A stretch of DNA of 64,000 bases from Pelomonas sp051857475. Its GTDB lineage: Bacteria > Pseudomonadota > Gammaproteobacteria > Burkholderiales > Burkholderiaceae_C. How positions within the stretch are numbered: position 1 is the stretch's first letter; each line of letters begins with the position of its first letter. Below are positions 9,101-17,996 of the stretch, one piece after another. A program made the position numbers and the translations under genes. Where the stretch lies: the NCBI RefSeq assembly GCF_051857475.1, contig NZ_JBPZGZ010000003.1:186001-250000 (forward strand), in the 5' to 3' direction. A model generated the notes under the pieces. That model saw nothing but the letters and a program-made list of their open reading frames with translations, ran no database searches and was not told the DNA's origin.

Positions 9101-9187
9101 GCTTTGGGCCATCGCGGCGCCGGCAAACAGCAGGCCGCTGGCCGTGGCCAGGGTTGTGAGGCGAAGGGCAGGACGAGGCTGTCTCAT
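6173..9187 (-). CDS. TonB-dependent outer-membrane receptor
   Basis: Energy-coupled outer-membrane transporter, 1004 residues. It has a signal peptide ending AAMAQ, a TonB-box-like ETVIVTG, a plug domain (LAESLSRISGVSI, RITVRGMGPDFNLVLLNGR) and a 22-strand-type barrel ending in a C-terminal phenylalanine (GARYKF) as needed for barrel insertion. The RKSLETSV plug start is typical of the carbohydrate-linked receptor group in Xanthomonas and Caulobacter. GGAGA precedes the ATG at 9187. A LacI-type palindrome lies 52 bases upstream, and a carbohydrate locus follows upstream, so oligosaccharide uptake is the likely job. No SusD partner is present. Confidence 0.93.
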   Translation of the reverse strand: MRQPRPALRLTTLATASGLLFAGAAMAQSPGNPNAGPTPVTSVPQALASTTQLETVIVTGIRKSLETSVNLKRSSSGLVDGIVAEDIGKFPDTNLAESLSRISGVSIDRSNGEGTRITVRGMGPDFNLVLLNGRQMPASSIDGSAPSSRSFDFSNLAADGVAALEVYKTSRASSPTGGMGATINIRTPRPLDTKETIAQVGVKLVNDQSARRLPGEEQGKSATPELSGIYSTQTNDGTFGIALMGTYQVRDSGYSQANVSSGWKTFDGIQDNDWGGTHAVWGGLPPASQATEIKNRPAIGSIYSVPQNLNYSFTGVHRERLNGQLVMQFKPTKDLLGTLDFVMSEQKFRQRRNDISAWFNYGGQFGEYQTGSPSSPIIYGEHMTNSDVAMGASRIQTKNKNQQIGLNIKWKAADALSFDIDAHHSTATSGADDPLGTSVTLATASLNRGDTSVDFSNKFPVLMIKGGALDPTKQELQGSVFGNSYQKNQVDQVQTKGNWKINEDSSLDFGLSLTNVKNRSAFANVQRDTWGANAAGGPAAMPDDIWHADSISKYFSRIPGSGDSRLFNNFFYFNFEDLRAAAIKALGSDQLLKASFDWQDDFRTTEKSRAVFGQYNLAWEWGVPFEAAIGARYEHTKVSSPSIEKIPVSVAWVAANEVPISFSGTRSAERGGKYGYFLPSVDLSTDVTPDTKLRVSYGQTIGRPGWNAIQGGQKLDPLARVDGASGSVGNPDLKPLHSSNLDFSAEHYYAKSSYVAASYFRKSIKDYNEAVIDNVNLFGLHTPIGSAMYNQAVTVGGCGTDSNCIRQYIFTNYANAPGVSGTPGTSLGTITAQPNDPLLMFKLGTYINNQRTSKLNGIELNAQHIFGNSGFGVSANFTKVRSNLNYDNNKAGAQTDVLVGLGDSGNLVGFFENETFTTRLAYNWRGKFLAANFGGTDGAQPLYVEPYGQLDLSVGYNVTSHLRLQFEAINLTDEYTRTHLRNENQVGAVTQLGRRVMIGARYKF

Positions 9188-9238
9188 TCACTTGTCTCCA
9201 GAGTTATGAATCTTGTCGAGTGATGCTCGATGACGAGC

Positions 9239-9252
9239 TGAAAGCGCTTTCA
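9239..9252. promoter_or_regulatory. LacI-family operator O1, TonB receptor
   Basis: Perfect 14-bp palindrome TGAAAGCGCTTTCA centred about 58 bases upstream of the receptor start. The same word occurs at 9446, 14187 and 18198. It fits the cre-like consensus for LacI/GalR regulators (TGWNANCGNTNWCA). A LacI gene lies about 0.5 kb away. Confidence 0.8.
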
Positions 9253-9279
9253 AGAATACGCGAATGGCAGCGCTTTCAA
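9253..9279 (-). promoter_or_regulatory. Candidate TonB-receptor promoter
   Basis: TTGAAA (9279-9274) and TATTCT (9258-9253) on the minus strand are 15 bp apart, shorter than ideal. The -35 lies in the half-matching operator and the -10 abuts operator O1. This layout suits repression but is a weak promoter match. Confidence 0.35.
9265..9278. promoter_or_regulatory. Degenerate LacI-type operator O1b
   Basis: TGGCAGCGCTTTCA differs from the perfect palindrome at two positions in the left half and is spaced 26 bp from O1. It may give cooperative binding over the promoter. Confidence 0.5.
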
Positions 9280-9445
9280 CCTAGGCAACACCCTCGGTCT
9301 GCGGCTTGGCGGCAACGCAGATCGAGGCTGAGGTTGAACCACGCCGGAACTGGGTTCATGTGACCGCTCCCATAGGTTGCGGTGCACAAGAACGGCAGAG
9401 CTAGGGGTAGTTCTGGGTTGAAAAGCGATGACTCTTGGAAAGCAA

Positions 9446-9459
9446 TGAAAGCGCTTTCA
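9446..9459. promoter_or_regulatory. Distal LacI-family operator O2
   Basis: Second perfect TGAAAGCGCTTTCA, with its centre 207 bp from O1. No gene start lies near it in either direction. It may act as an auxiliary operator for looping, as in other LacI systems. Confidence 0.7.
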
Positions 9460-9520
9460 AATAATCATGCGTCGCGCCCCAAGGATCGGCCACATGGTTT
9501 ACCCGAGCGGAACAACAGTC

Positions 9521-9740
9521 CGCCCCTCGCCCAGTCCGACCGCGCTGAACGCGGGTCGGCCTAGTCGGTCTTGCAGACCGCGCTGCGGACAGCGCCGCAG
9601 CTCTTCGGCAGGCACGCAGAGTCCACTGGACTCTGCGGGTCCGGCCTCAGCCCCCGAGGGGACGGCGATGCTTGCCGGATCGACCGGCAAGCACATCGCC
9701 CAACGCGGCCGGCTCGGGAGCGGCCCAGCGCTCGGCCGCA
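9521..9740 (-). repeat. Structured intergenic repeat, copy A (long form)
   Basis: Reverse complement matches copies B (10896-11031) and C (14293-14429) over the modules GGGCCGAGCG, the GATGTGCT hairpin, GTCCCC/GGGGAC and the CCCGCGTTCAGC hairpin. An internal insert (about 9603-9656) matches copy D at 22649. The hairpin at 9664-9700 has a 10-bp core stem. The copy begins shortly after the LacI stop. Confidence 0.8.
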
Positions 9741-9753
9741 AATACCAATACAG

Positions 9754-10800
9754 CTAGCGCTGCATTCGGCGCGTGCTCTCGCGCACGACGAGCTCAGGCT
9801 CCGGTAGCTGGGCCTTGGGCTTGCCGCCGCGCAGCATCTCCAGCATGGCCGTGGCGGCCTCGACGCCGATCTCGTAGACCGACTGGCGCACCGTCGTCAG
9901 CGGCGGCATGGAGTAGCGCGCCATGATGAGGTCGTCGAATCCGACCAGGGAGACGTCGTCCGGCACACGCAGGTTGCGCCGGTGCAGGCCCAGGCAGGCG
10001 CCGATGGCCATCTGGTCGTTGGAGGCGAACAGGGCCGTGAAATGAGCGTCGCGCTCCAGCAGACGTGTTACCGACAGCATGCCGCCGGCTTCCGTGTAGT
10101 CGCTCTGCACGATGAGGCCCTGGTCGACCGGGATGCCGGCCGTGGCATGGGCGTCCAGGTAGCCGTTCTGGCGCTCGACGGCATCGTCGTGCATCAGGTC
10201 GCCGGCAATGAAGGCGATGCGGCGATGGCCTTGTTCGATCAGATGCTGGGTGGCCAGGCGGGCGCCGGCGCGGTTGTCGAAGCTGAAGCTGAACAGCTGG
10301 GGGCCGGACAGCTGGCGGCCGACGACGACGACGGGCAGGTTGTCGGAGACGCGCGTCAGCTCGGCATCCGAGATGCGGCCGGCCAGCACGATGACGCCAT
10401 CGACGCGGCGCGACAGCAGGGTCTCGATCGCTTTCTTCTCGTCGTCCTCATGCCAGTTGCCGGACACGAACAGCGGCACATAGCCCGCCCGCTCGAGCTC
10501 GCGCTCGATGCCCAGCAAGGCTTCGCCGTAGAACGGGCTGGAGATGATCTGGGTGACGACGCCGACGCTCAACGTGCGCCCACCGGCCAGGCCACGCGCC
10601 ACGGGGTTGGGCCGGAAGCCCAGCTCCTGGATGGCGGCCTGCACGGCGTCCTTCTTGGCCTGGCTGACGGCAGCGGTGCCGTTCAGGATGCGCGACACGG
10701 TGCTTGGCGACACACCGGCCAGCTCCGCCACCTGCTCGAGCGTGACGACGCCGTCGGGTCGGCTTGAAGGCGCTTTCTTGGCGGGAGTCTTGGCGTTCAT
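9754..10800 (-). CDS. LacI-family transcriptional regulator
   Basis: 348-residue regulator with an N-terminal helix-turn-helix (VTLEQVAELAGVSPSTVSRIL, about residues 18-38), the hinge region, and a periplasmic-binding-protein-like effector domain (GVVTQIISSPFYGEALLGIE onward, ending in VVRES). I chose the ATG at 10800, which puts the helix-turn-helix at the usual place. A longer frame adds about 57 unsupported residues. It probably represses at TGAAAGCGCTTTCA and is released by a glucan- or chitin-derived sugar. It is transcribed on its own between repeat copies A and B. Its early codons contain a near-operator at 10765-10778. Confidence 0.93.
   Translation of the reverse strand: MNAKTPAKKAPSSRPDGVVTLEQVAELAGVSPSTVSRILNGTAAVSQAKKDAVQAAIQELGFRPNPVARGLAGGRTLSVGVVTQIISSPFYGEALLGIERELERAGYVPLFVSGNWHEDDEKKAIETLLSRRVDGVIVLAGRISDAELTRVSDNLPVVVVGRQLSGPQLFSFSFDNRAGARLATQHLIEQGHRRIAFIAGDLMHDDAVERQNGYLDAHATAGIPVDQGLIVQSDYTEAGGMLSVTRLLERDAHFTALFASNDQMAIGACLGLHRRNLRVPDDVSLVGFDDLIMARYSMPPLTTVRQSVYEIGVEAATAMLEMLRGGKPKAQLPEPELVVRESTRRMQR
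10765..10778. promoter_or_regulatory. Near-operator inside lacI-like coding start
   Basis: TGAAGGCGCTTTCT matches the locus operator at 12 of 14 positions and lies at codons 8-12 of the regulator gene. It could serve autoregulation, but coding chance is possible. Confidence 0.3.
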
Positions 10801-10895
10801 CGGCAATGGCGAGGCGAAGCCGCGAGTGTAGGCGCGGCTGCGCGTGGGACTTGGCTGGCTGTTGTTCTTCTCGTCCGCGGCCGTAGTGCAAGAAC

Positions 10896-11031
10896 GCGGG
10901 CCGAGCGACGGGCCGCTCCCTAGCCGGCCCGCTCTGGTGATGTGCTCGCGGCTCAATGCCGCGAGCATCACCGTCCCCCAGGGGGACCGACCAGACTCGC
11001 CGCGTTCAGCGAGCGAGACTGGGCAAGGGGC
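10896..11031 (+). repeat. Structured intergenic repeat, copy B
   Basis: Matches copy C and the reverse complement of copy A. The hairpin at 10936-10972 pairs GGTGATG with CATCACC around TGCTCGCGGC, loop TCAAT, GCCGCGAGCA. GTCCCCC-A-GGGGGAC follows. It abuts the GH16 stop codon at 11032. Confidence 0.8.
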
Positions 11032-12438
11032 TCACAGTTTTGTGAACTTGATCCAGTTGATATTCCAGCCGCCTTGGGCCGCATACACGCCGACGTTGTA
11101 GGTGCCGGCATTGATGTTGACGGTGTGCGAGACCGTGGTCCAGTTCTGCCAGCCGCCGGTGCCGGGCACGCCCACCTGGCCGAGCTGGATGCTGCCGGCG
11201 TTCAGGTCCAGCGACAGCGTGCCGCCGGCGTTGGCGCTGGCGACGCGGTACTCGACGCGGTAGCTGCCGCTGGTGGGGAAGGTCACGCTGTTGTAGGCCA
11301 TCCAGTCGCCGGTGTCGATGTAGCCGACGTTCTGGCCGCCTTCCGAACAAGCCTCGTTCTGCACGCCGGCCATGGCGTTGAAGGACTCGGCTTCGATCTG
11401 GCGCGACCAGGCCGCGGTGACCTTGGAGACGATGATGGACGTGGCCTTGTCGTTGAAGGCCTGGTCGACCAGGCAGCCGGTGTCGCCGGTGCGGGTCACG
11501 CTGGCGCCGGTGAAGTTGTCGCCGTCGAACAGCTGCACCTGGTAGCCGGCGTTGACGCGCAGCGACGAGAGGTCGTTGTCACGGATGCCGCGCGACTGCA
11601 GTTGGGCCAGGGTGTAGCTGCCTTCGGGCAGGGCGGCCGCGTAGCCGGCGTAGTTGCAGTCCTGGTAGACCGTGGCCACGCCGCTGCCGGCCGGGGCGTA
11701 GACGCGCACATAGTCCACATACATCTTGGCGGGCAGGGCGGCGGTGTTGACGTTGAAGCCCGGCCAGTTGCCGCCGACGGCGAAGTTCAGCAGCAGGAAG
11801 AAGTCCTTCTGGAATTCATCGGTGCCGTTGACGCCGTTGGCGATGTTGGCCTCGTGGTACTTGGTGCCGTCCACATACCAGCGGATGGCATTGGTGTCCC
11901 ACTCCACGGCGTAGACATGCCAGTCGGTCACGCTGGTGGCGAGGTTGCCGCCGTACTGGGCGTACTGGCCGTTGTTGTCCTGCCAGTGGATGGTGCCGTA
12001 GACCTTCTGCTCGTCGTTGATGTGCTCCATGATGTCGATCTCGCCGGAGGCCGGCCAGCCGACCTGGGGCAGGTTGGCGCCCAGCATCCAGAACGCCGGC
12101 CAGGCGCCAAGGAAGGCCGGCAGCTTCATGCGGGCTTCGATGCGGCCGAACTTGAAGGTCTTGAGCCCCTGGGTCTTCATGCGCGCCGAGGTGTAGGCGG
12201 CGCCGCCGAAGTCCTCGCGCTTGGCCGTGATGACCAGTGCGTTGTTCTCGATGGTGGCGTTCTCGCGGCGGTAGTACTGCAGCTCGTTGTTGCCCCAGCC
12301 GCCGGCGCCGGTCTCGAACACCCAGTTGGGTCCGATGCTGCCGTTGAACTCGTCGCTCCAGACGAGCTGCCATTGGGCGTGGGCCAGGCTGCTGGCCGCG
12401 GCCAGCAAGGCCGCAGCGATGTATCGCAAGAGGTTCAT
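11032..12438 (-). CDS. Secreted GH16 beta-glucanase with crystallin-like and CBM6 domains
   Basis: Endo-beta-1,3(4)-glucanase (laminarinase type), 468 residues. A signal peptide ends around AHA (residue 21). The GH16 domain (about 23-248) contains SGEIDIMEHI, with nucleophile E133 and acid/base E138. A beta/gamma-crystallin-like domain (254-339, starting ATVYQDCNY) and a C-terminal CBM6 (about 344-468) follow. GGAGA precedes the ATG at 12438. It lies 45 bases after the GH18 gene and is probably co-transcribed with it from the operator-controlled promoter near 14187. The last 215 residues are closely repeated in that GH18 enzyme. Exported activity on beta-1,3-glucan is inferred from family. 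Confidence 0.93.
   Translation of the reverse strand: MNLLRYIAAALLAAASSLAHAQWQLVWSDEFNGSIGPNWVFETGAGGWGNNELQYYRRENATIENNALVITAKREDFGGAAYTSARMKTQGLKTFKFGRIEARMKLPAFLGAWPAFWMLGANLPQVGWPASGEIDIMEHINDEQKVYGTIHWQDNNGQYAQYGGNLATSVTDWHVYAVEWDTNAIRWYVDGTKYHEANIANGVNGTDEFQKDFFLLLNFAVGGNWPGFNVNTAALPAKMYVDYVRVYAPAGSGVATVYQDCNYAGYAAALPEGSYTLAQLQSRGIRDNDLSSLRVNAGYQVQLFDGDNFTGASVTRTGDTGCLVDQAFNDKATSIIVSKVTAAWSRQIEAESFNAMAGVQNEACSEGGQNVGYIDTGDWMAYNSVTFPTSGSYRVEYRVASANAGGTLSLDLNAGSIQLGQVGVPGTGGWQNWTTVSHTVNINAGTYNVGVYAAQGGWNINWIKFTKL
11035..11679 (-). repeat. Crystallin-CBM6 cassette, copy in GH16 gene
   Basis: About 645 bp encoding both C-terminal domains. By eye it is about 85% identical at DNA level to 12487-13128 in the neighbouring GH18 gene, in the same orientation. 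It is a tandem direct repeat and a target for recombination or gene conversion. Confidence 0.85.
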
Positions 12439-12483
12439 GGGATGTCTCCGAGGGTGGGTGGGAAAGTGCTCCGAGTACTTCGC

Positions 12484-14139
<1,656 letters not shown>

Positions 14140-14171
14140 GGAAGTCTCCAGGGTTGAGGTGCTCACCGCCG

Positions 14172-14201
14172 ATTTACCGCGCCGACTGAAAGCGCTTTCA
14201 A
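14172..14201 (-). promoter_or_regulatory. Candidate promoter of GH18-GH16 operon
   Basis: TTGAAA (14201-14196) and GTAAAT (14177-14172) on the minus strand, 18 bp apart. The -35 is embedded in the LacI-type operator, so bound repressor would block polymerase. Confidence 0.45.
14187..14200. promoter_or_regulatory. LacI-family operator O3, GH18-GH16 operon
   Basis: Perfect TGAAAGCGCTTTCA, 48 bases upstream of the GH18 start. Confidence 0.8.
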
Positions 14202-14292
14202 GATTAAGCGGACGAGCACCGAAACGGCAACACAGGCGTGTGCCAGAACTCAGGGACGGGTGGACCCCAGGAGGGGTTTCACTGAACGTATT

Positions 14293-14429
14293 CGGGCCGA
14301 GCGCCGGGCCGCCCCTAGCCGGCCCGCGAAGGCGATGTGCTTGCGGCTCAATGCCGCGAGCATCGTCGTCCCCTCGGGGGACCGACTAGGCTGGCCCGCA
14401 TTCAGCCGGGCCAGACTAGGCGAGGGGCT
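14293..14429 (+). repeat. Structured intergenic repeat, copy C
   Basis: Same orientation and layout as copy B, ending right at the stop of the chitinase at 14430. The hairpin at 14331-14367 (TGCTTGCGGC, TCAAT, GCCGCGAGCA) is followed by GTCCCC-TCG-GGGGAC and by CTGGCCCG/CGGGCCAG. Confidence 0.8.
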
Positions 14430-16046
14430 TCAGGGAAGGGCGTTCAGGGCGTTCTTGACGCCGTTCGAGAACGACTGCCCATCCTTCTTATCCCAGTTGA
14501 TGGACCAGGTCATGACGCCACGCAGACTCGGATAGGCCACCGGCGGCTTGATGGCGCCGCACTGGGTCAGCTTGGTCAGGCAGTTCAGCGCCGCCGTGAT
14601 GGTGGCGACGCTGGCCTGGCCCGAATTGGCCGACGACGGGCCCGACGGCAGGCCGAAGGCGACCTGGTCGGGGCGGATGCCGCGGAAGACATAGGACCCC
14701 GTGCCGTTGTTGGTCGTGAAGCCTTCGATCAGCATGCGGCTGGCGGCCACCAGCATGTCGGTGCTGCCCTCGGCCAGGCCCTGCGTGGAGTAGGGCGTGT
14801 AGACGGCACCGTTGTTGTAGTACTGGACATGCAGCACCGACAGCTCGTCGCGCAGGCCGTCGATGATGGGCAGGTAGGCGCCCCAGATGCCGCTGCTGGC
14901 CACGTAGCCGCCCTGTACATACGGGTGCTCCGGCGCCATGGACAGATAGAAGCTGCTGCCGATGCGGGCCTTGAGCTGCTTCACCGCGGTGACCAGGTTG
15001 GTCTGCACGGCCGCACCCCAGGACACGCCGGCACCGCTTTCCAGGTCGATGTCGATGCCGTCGAAGCCGTACTTGCGCAGGATGGCTTCGACGCTGTTGA
15101 CGAAGTTCGTCACCTGCATCGAGTTGTTCAACGTCACCGTGCCGTTCTGGCCGCCGAAGGACAGCACCACCTTCTTGCCCTTGGCGCGGGCCGCGGCGAT
15201 GTCGGCGATGAAGCGCGCTTCGCCGCCCGAACCGCCGTCGAGGTTGAAGGTGATGGCGCCGTTGCCGCCGTCGTCGGCGAAGGCCACGACGATGACGTCA
15301 TAGGCCGCCGGCACATCGCTGATCGGGAAGGTCGGGCCCGACGGGTTGGTGAAGTTGTGCCAGTAGCCGATCAACTGGTGCTTGCCGGCCGGCGCGGGAG
15401 CCGGGCTGGGTGACGGCGAAGGTGCAGGCGTTGGCGCTGGCGTGGGGGCCGGAGTCGGCGCGGGTGTGGGAGCAGGCGCGGGTGCGGGCGACGGTGCCGG
15501 ACTGGGGGCGCCGCTGCAGTTGCCCTGCGAGGTCCAGGGCTGGCCGCTGCCGGTGGGGCCGTTGTTGGTGGCGGGGTCATTGCCCTGCGTCCACCAGTTG
15601 GCCTTGTAGTTGGTCGTGCCCTTACTGGCGATGGCACCGCCGTTGTAGGCGGTGGCTGCAACCCACACAGGCGCGCAGTTGCCGCTCGGTGCCGGAGCGG
15701 GGCTGGGTGCGGGCGTCGGAGCGGGCGCGGGGGCCGGGGTGGGAGCAGGCGCCGGTGCAGGCGTGGGCGCCGGCGTCGGGGCGGGCGAAGGCGCCGGGCC
15801 GGAAGCCGCACCGAGGTCGGTCCACAGCGACGCGTTGGTCGGGTTCCAGCCGGTGCTGGCGTAGTCGGTCTGGTTGACCAGGGCCTTGTAGTTGTGGCCG
15901 TTGTAGCTCACGACCGTGCCGGCCGTGTAGTAGGTGTCGGCCTTCCAGGCGGGGTAGGTTTGGGCGAATACGGGGGCGCTGAAGGCCAGCGCACCGGCGA
16001 GCAGCCACGGCGTGGCCGCGCGCGGCAGGGGTGGGCGCGAGATCAT
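14430..16046 (-). CDS. Multi-modular secreted GH18 chitinase with two CBM5/12 modules (B)
   Basis: Chitinase, 538 residues. Signal peptide (residues 1-29), CBM5/12 module 1 (30-80), a Pro-Ala/Pro-Thr linker, CBM5/12 module 2 (123-177, containing ANWWTQGNDP), a second Pro-rich linker, then GH18 (about 222-538) with FDGIDIDLE (D329, D332, D334, E336). The aromatic WWTQ-type motif is the chitin-binding signature. GGAG lies before the ATG at 16046. It follows chitinase A by 88 bases and probably shares its transcript. The N-terminal modules are nearly identical to those of chitinase A, while the catalytic domains differ strongly, so the pair arose by module shuffling or conversion. Confidence 0.93.
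   Translation of the reverse strand: MISRPPLPRAATPWLLAGALAFSAPVFAQTYPAWKADTYYTAGTVVSYNGHNYKALVNQTDYASTGWNPTNASLWTDLGAASGPAPSPAPTPAPTPAPAPAPTPAPAPAPTPAPSPAPAPSGNCAPVWVAATAYNGGAIASKGTTNYKANWWTQGNDPATNNGPTGSGQPWTSQGNCSGAPSPAPSPAPAPAPTPAPTPAPTPAPTPAPSPSPSPAPAPAGKHQLIGYWHNFTNPSGPTFPISDVPAAYDVIVVAFADDGGNGAITFNLDGGSGGEARFIADIAAARAKGKKVVLSFGGQNGTVTLNNSMQVTNFVNSVEAILRKYGFDGIDIDLESGAGVSWGAAVQTNLVTAVKQLKARIGSSFYLSMAPEHPYVQGGYVASSGIWGAYLPIIDGLRDELSVLHVQYYNNGAVYTPYSTQGLAEGSTDMLVAASRMLIEGFTTNNGTGSYVFRGIRPDQVAFGLPSGPSSANSGQASVATITAALNCLTKLTQCGAIKPPVAYPSLRGVMTWSINWDKKDGQSFSNGVKNALNALP
15387..15509 (-). repeat. Pro-Ala/Pro-Thr linker-coding repeat 2 of chitinase B
   Basis: Low-complexity coding repeat (PAPTPAP type) between CBM module 2 and the GH18 domain. 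Confidence 0.8.
15516..15680 (-). repeat. CBM5/12 module 2 duplicate, chitinase B
   Basis: Nearly identical DNA to 17362-17526 in chitinase A. The protein from CAPVWVAATAYNGG to WTSQGNC is unchanged. Confidence 0.85.
15687..15797 (-). repeat. Pro-rich linker-coding repeat 1 of chitinase B
   Basis: Repeated PAP/PTP codons between the two chitin-binding modules. Confidence 0.8.
15807..15962 (-). repeat. CBM5/12 module 1 duplicate, chitinase B
   Basis: Nearly identical to 17629-17784 in chitinase A. Only a few residues differ (for example SYNGHNYKALV against SYQGHNYKALV). Confidence 0.8.
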
Positions 16047-16134
16047 GGAGTGTTCTCCGTGAGAGGGATGGAAAAACGGAAGAGGCCGCCGCCCGGCAGG
16101 CCGGTGCGGCGGCGGTTCAGCTCAGGCGAGCTGC

Positions 16135-17889
16135 TTACTTCCAGGGCGCGTTCTGCAGCGCCGGGTCGTCGACGAGGTTGAGCAGGCCGGCGGCCTTCTT
16201 GCCGATGGAGCCCGGCGAGGCCAGGGCCGCACCGCCGCAGCTGCCGCTGGACGTCTTCAGGGCCTGCCACAGCATGGCACCGTCACGCGGGTTCTTGTTG
16301 GCCGAGGTGCTGGTGATCACCGCGTTCAGGTAGCGCTCCACCGAGTAGGCCTGGTTGATGTTGGCGCCGTAGCTGTTCTGCAGGATGACGGAGCCCGTGC
16401 ACTGCGCGTCGGCGTTGTTCACCACCAGCTGGCCACCGGCCCAGCCTTCGGGCGCGGTCTCGAAGCCGATGGACACGATGGTGCTGCTCGGGAAGAGCTG
16501 GCGGTAGGACTTCCAGGCCGTCACACCGTCGTAGTGCTCGTAGCGAGCGTCGTAGCTCATGATGTTGACGATGTTGAAGGCCGTCTTCAGCGCCGGGTAG
16601 GCGTTGACCAGCAGGCGTTCACCGCCGGCCTTGCCGCCCCAGTAGCTGATGCCCACGCCCGAGCACTGCGGGTCGCTGCCCGTCGCGCCGGTGCAGTCCG
16701 AACCGGACGACCAGGCGGCCACCGTCAGGATGCGTCCGCCGCCGGCCAGGTCGACCGCCTTGCGCATGGCCTTGACGGCGCCGGCATAGGCGTCCGTCGT
16801 GATGCCGTCGACTTCATAGTCCACGTCCAGGCCGTCGAAGCCCACGTCCTTCAGGATGTTGGACAGGGCCGTGATGGTCGGGCCGCTGCCCGCATTGCCT
16901 TCGGCCGACAGCGTGCCCCAGCTGTTGTAGGTCGCGCCGCCCACGGCCAGGATGACCTTGATGTTGCGGGCGTGCAGCACGTCGATGGCGGCCTTGATGT
17001 CCGACGGCCGGCCGTTGAAGTTGATGCCGGTGCCCGACCAGTTGTTGGCCGCCATGCCGCCCCAGCTGAAGTTGGGCTGGGCAAAGGCTGCGACCACATG
17101 GGTGTAGTTGGCCGGGATGCGGGCGAAGTTGCTGAGCGCGAACACCTCGTTCATCGACTTGCCGGTGGCATCGAACCAGTTGTCGCTCCAGCTCGGGTAG
17201 TAGACCGTGTAGGCGCGGCCGTTCTGGTTGGCGGACTTGGCGTTCGGATCGCTCAGGCCGGGCGCCGGTGCGGGCGAGGGGGCCGGGCTTGGGGAAGGCG
17301 AGGGGCTCGGGCTCGGCGAAGGGCTGGGAGCCGGGCTCGGGGCCGGTGCCGGGCCGGTCGTGCAGTTGCCCTGCGAGGTCCAGGGCTGGCCGGAGCCGGT
17401 GGGACCGTTGTTGGTGGCGGGGTCATTGCCCTGGGTCCACCAGTTGGCCTTGTAGTTGGTCGTGCCCTTGCTGGCGATGGCGCCGCCGTTGTAGGCGGTG
17501 GCGGCGACCCACACCGGCGCACAGGTGCCGCTCGGCGCGGGAGCAGGAGTCGGGGCGGGCGTCGGGGCCGGCGTGGGGGCGGGTGTGGGAGCCGGGGTCG
17601 GGGCGGGCGAGGGGGCCGGGCCGGACATGGTGCCGAGGTCGGTCCACAGCGACGCATTGGTCGGGTTCCAGCCGGTGCTGGAGTAGTCGGTCTGGTTGAC
17701 CAGGGCTTTGTAGTTGTGGCCTTGGTAGCTGACGATGGTGCCGGCCGTGTAGTAGACGTCCGGCGCCCAGGCGGGATAGGTCTGGGCCAGGGCCGCCGTG
17801 GCGCTGGCGCCGAGCGCGAAGGCGGTCGCGGTGATGGCGGCCAGGCGACGCAGTTGATGCATCGGGATGCTGGTGGAGGGCTGCTTCAT
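16135..17889 (-). CDS. Multi-modular secreted GH18 chitinase with two CBM5/12 modules (A)
   Basis: Chitinase, 584 residues. Signal peptide to about residue 36 (ending ALAQ), CBM5/12 (37-87), Pro-Ala/Pro-Thr linker, second CBM5/12 (122-176), a Pro-Ser linker (about 179-210), then GH18 with FDGLDVDYE (D352, D355, D357, E359). AGGA lies upstream of the ATG at 17889. A further in-frame ATG at residue 10 also leaves a signal peptide, so the start is slightly uncertain. It is the first gene of the two-chitinase operon. The divergent spacer holds an ACTGG/CCAGT palindrome that may bind a GntR-type regulator. No LacI operator lies near this start, apart from the one at 18198. Confidence 0.93.
   Translation of the reverse strand: MKQPSTSIPMHQLRRLAAITATAFALGASATAALAQTYPAWAPDVYYTAGTIVSYQGHNYKALVNQTDYSSTGWNPTNASLWTDLGTMSGPAPSPAPTPAPTPAPTPAPTPAPTPAPAPSGTCAPVWVAATAYNGGAIASKGTTNYKANWWTQGNDPATNNGPTGSGQPWTSQGNCTTGPAPAPSPAPSPSPSPSPSPSPSPAPSPAPAPGLSDPNAKSANQNGRAYTVYYPSWSDNWFDATGKSMNEVFALSNFARIPANYTHVVAAFAQPNFSWGGMAANNWSGTGINFNGRPSDIKAAIDVLHARNIKVILAVGGATYNSWGTLSAEGNAGSGPTITALSNILKDVGFDGLDVDYEVDGITTDAYAGAVKAMRKAVDLAGGGRILTVAAWSSGSDCTGATGSDPQCSGVGISYWGGKAGGERLLVNAYPALKTAFNIVNIMSYDARYEHYDGVTAWKSYRQLFPSSTIVSIGFETAPEGWAGGQLVVNNADAQCTGSVILQNSYGANINQAYSVERYLNAVITSTSANKNPRDGAMLWQALKTSSGSCGGAALASPGSIGKKAAGLLNLVDDPALQNAPWK
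17260..17355 (-). repeat. Pro-Ser/Pro-Ala linker-coding repeat 2 of chitinase A
   Basis: SPSP-rich repeat before the GH18 domain; its composition differs from the PTPA linker of chitinase B. Confidence 0.75.
17362..17526 (-). repeat. CBM5/12 module 2 duplicate, chitinase A
   Basis: Partner of 15516-15680. Confidence 0.85.
17530..17619 (-). repeat. Pro-rich linker-coding repeat 1 of chitinase A
   Basis: PAPTPAP-type repeat between the two chitin-binding modules. Confidence 0.8.
17629..17784 (-). repeat. CBM5/12 module 1 duplicate, chitinase A
   Basis: Partner of 15807-15962. Confidence 0.8.
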
Positions 17890-17996
17890 GGGTGAGACGT
17901 CCTGTGCTTTGCAAGAGCTCGTTGAAAAGAAGAGTCCCAACGGGGGCTCTCCGGCGGCTGGCCTGCCTCTCCGAGCAGGCTCTTGGAGCTGGTTCT

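Larger units (their letters stand above)
9188..9753. other. 566-bp regulatory spacer between TonB receptor and LacI genes
   Basis: No credible gene is present. Reading from the receptor it contains the RBS, operator O1, a degenerate operator, about 165 bases without recognisable signals, a distal perfect operator (9446-9459) and one copy of the structured intergenic repeat (9521-9740). Confidence 0.7.

Noticed and set aside
5705..9223. Very long open frame antisense to the TonB receptor and halogenase
   Set aside because: Caused by third-position GC bias. The product is a repetitive V/G/A/R/Q-rich sequence without domains, and the opposite strand encodes clear families.
9435..9465. Plus-strand promoter (TTGGAA and AATAAT) over the distal operator
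   Set aside because: Spacing of 19 bp is poor and no credible plus-strand gene follows.
15387..17784. Linker repeats as a possible CRISPR or satellite array
   Set aside because: They are in-frame Pro-Ala/Thr/Ser linker codons with no spacers.
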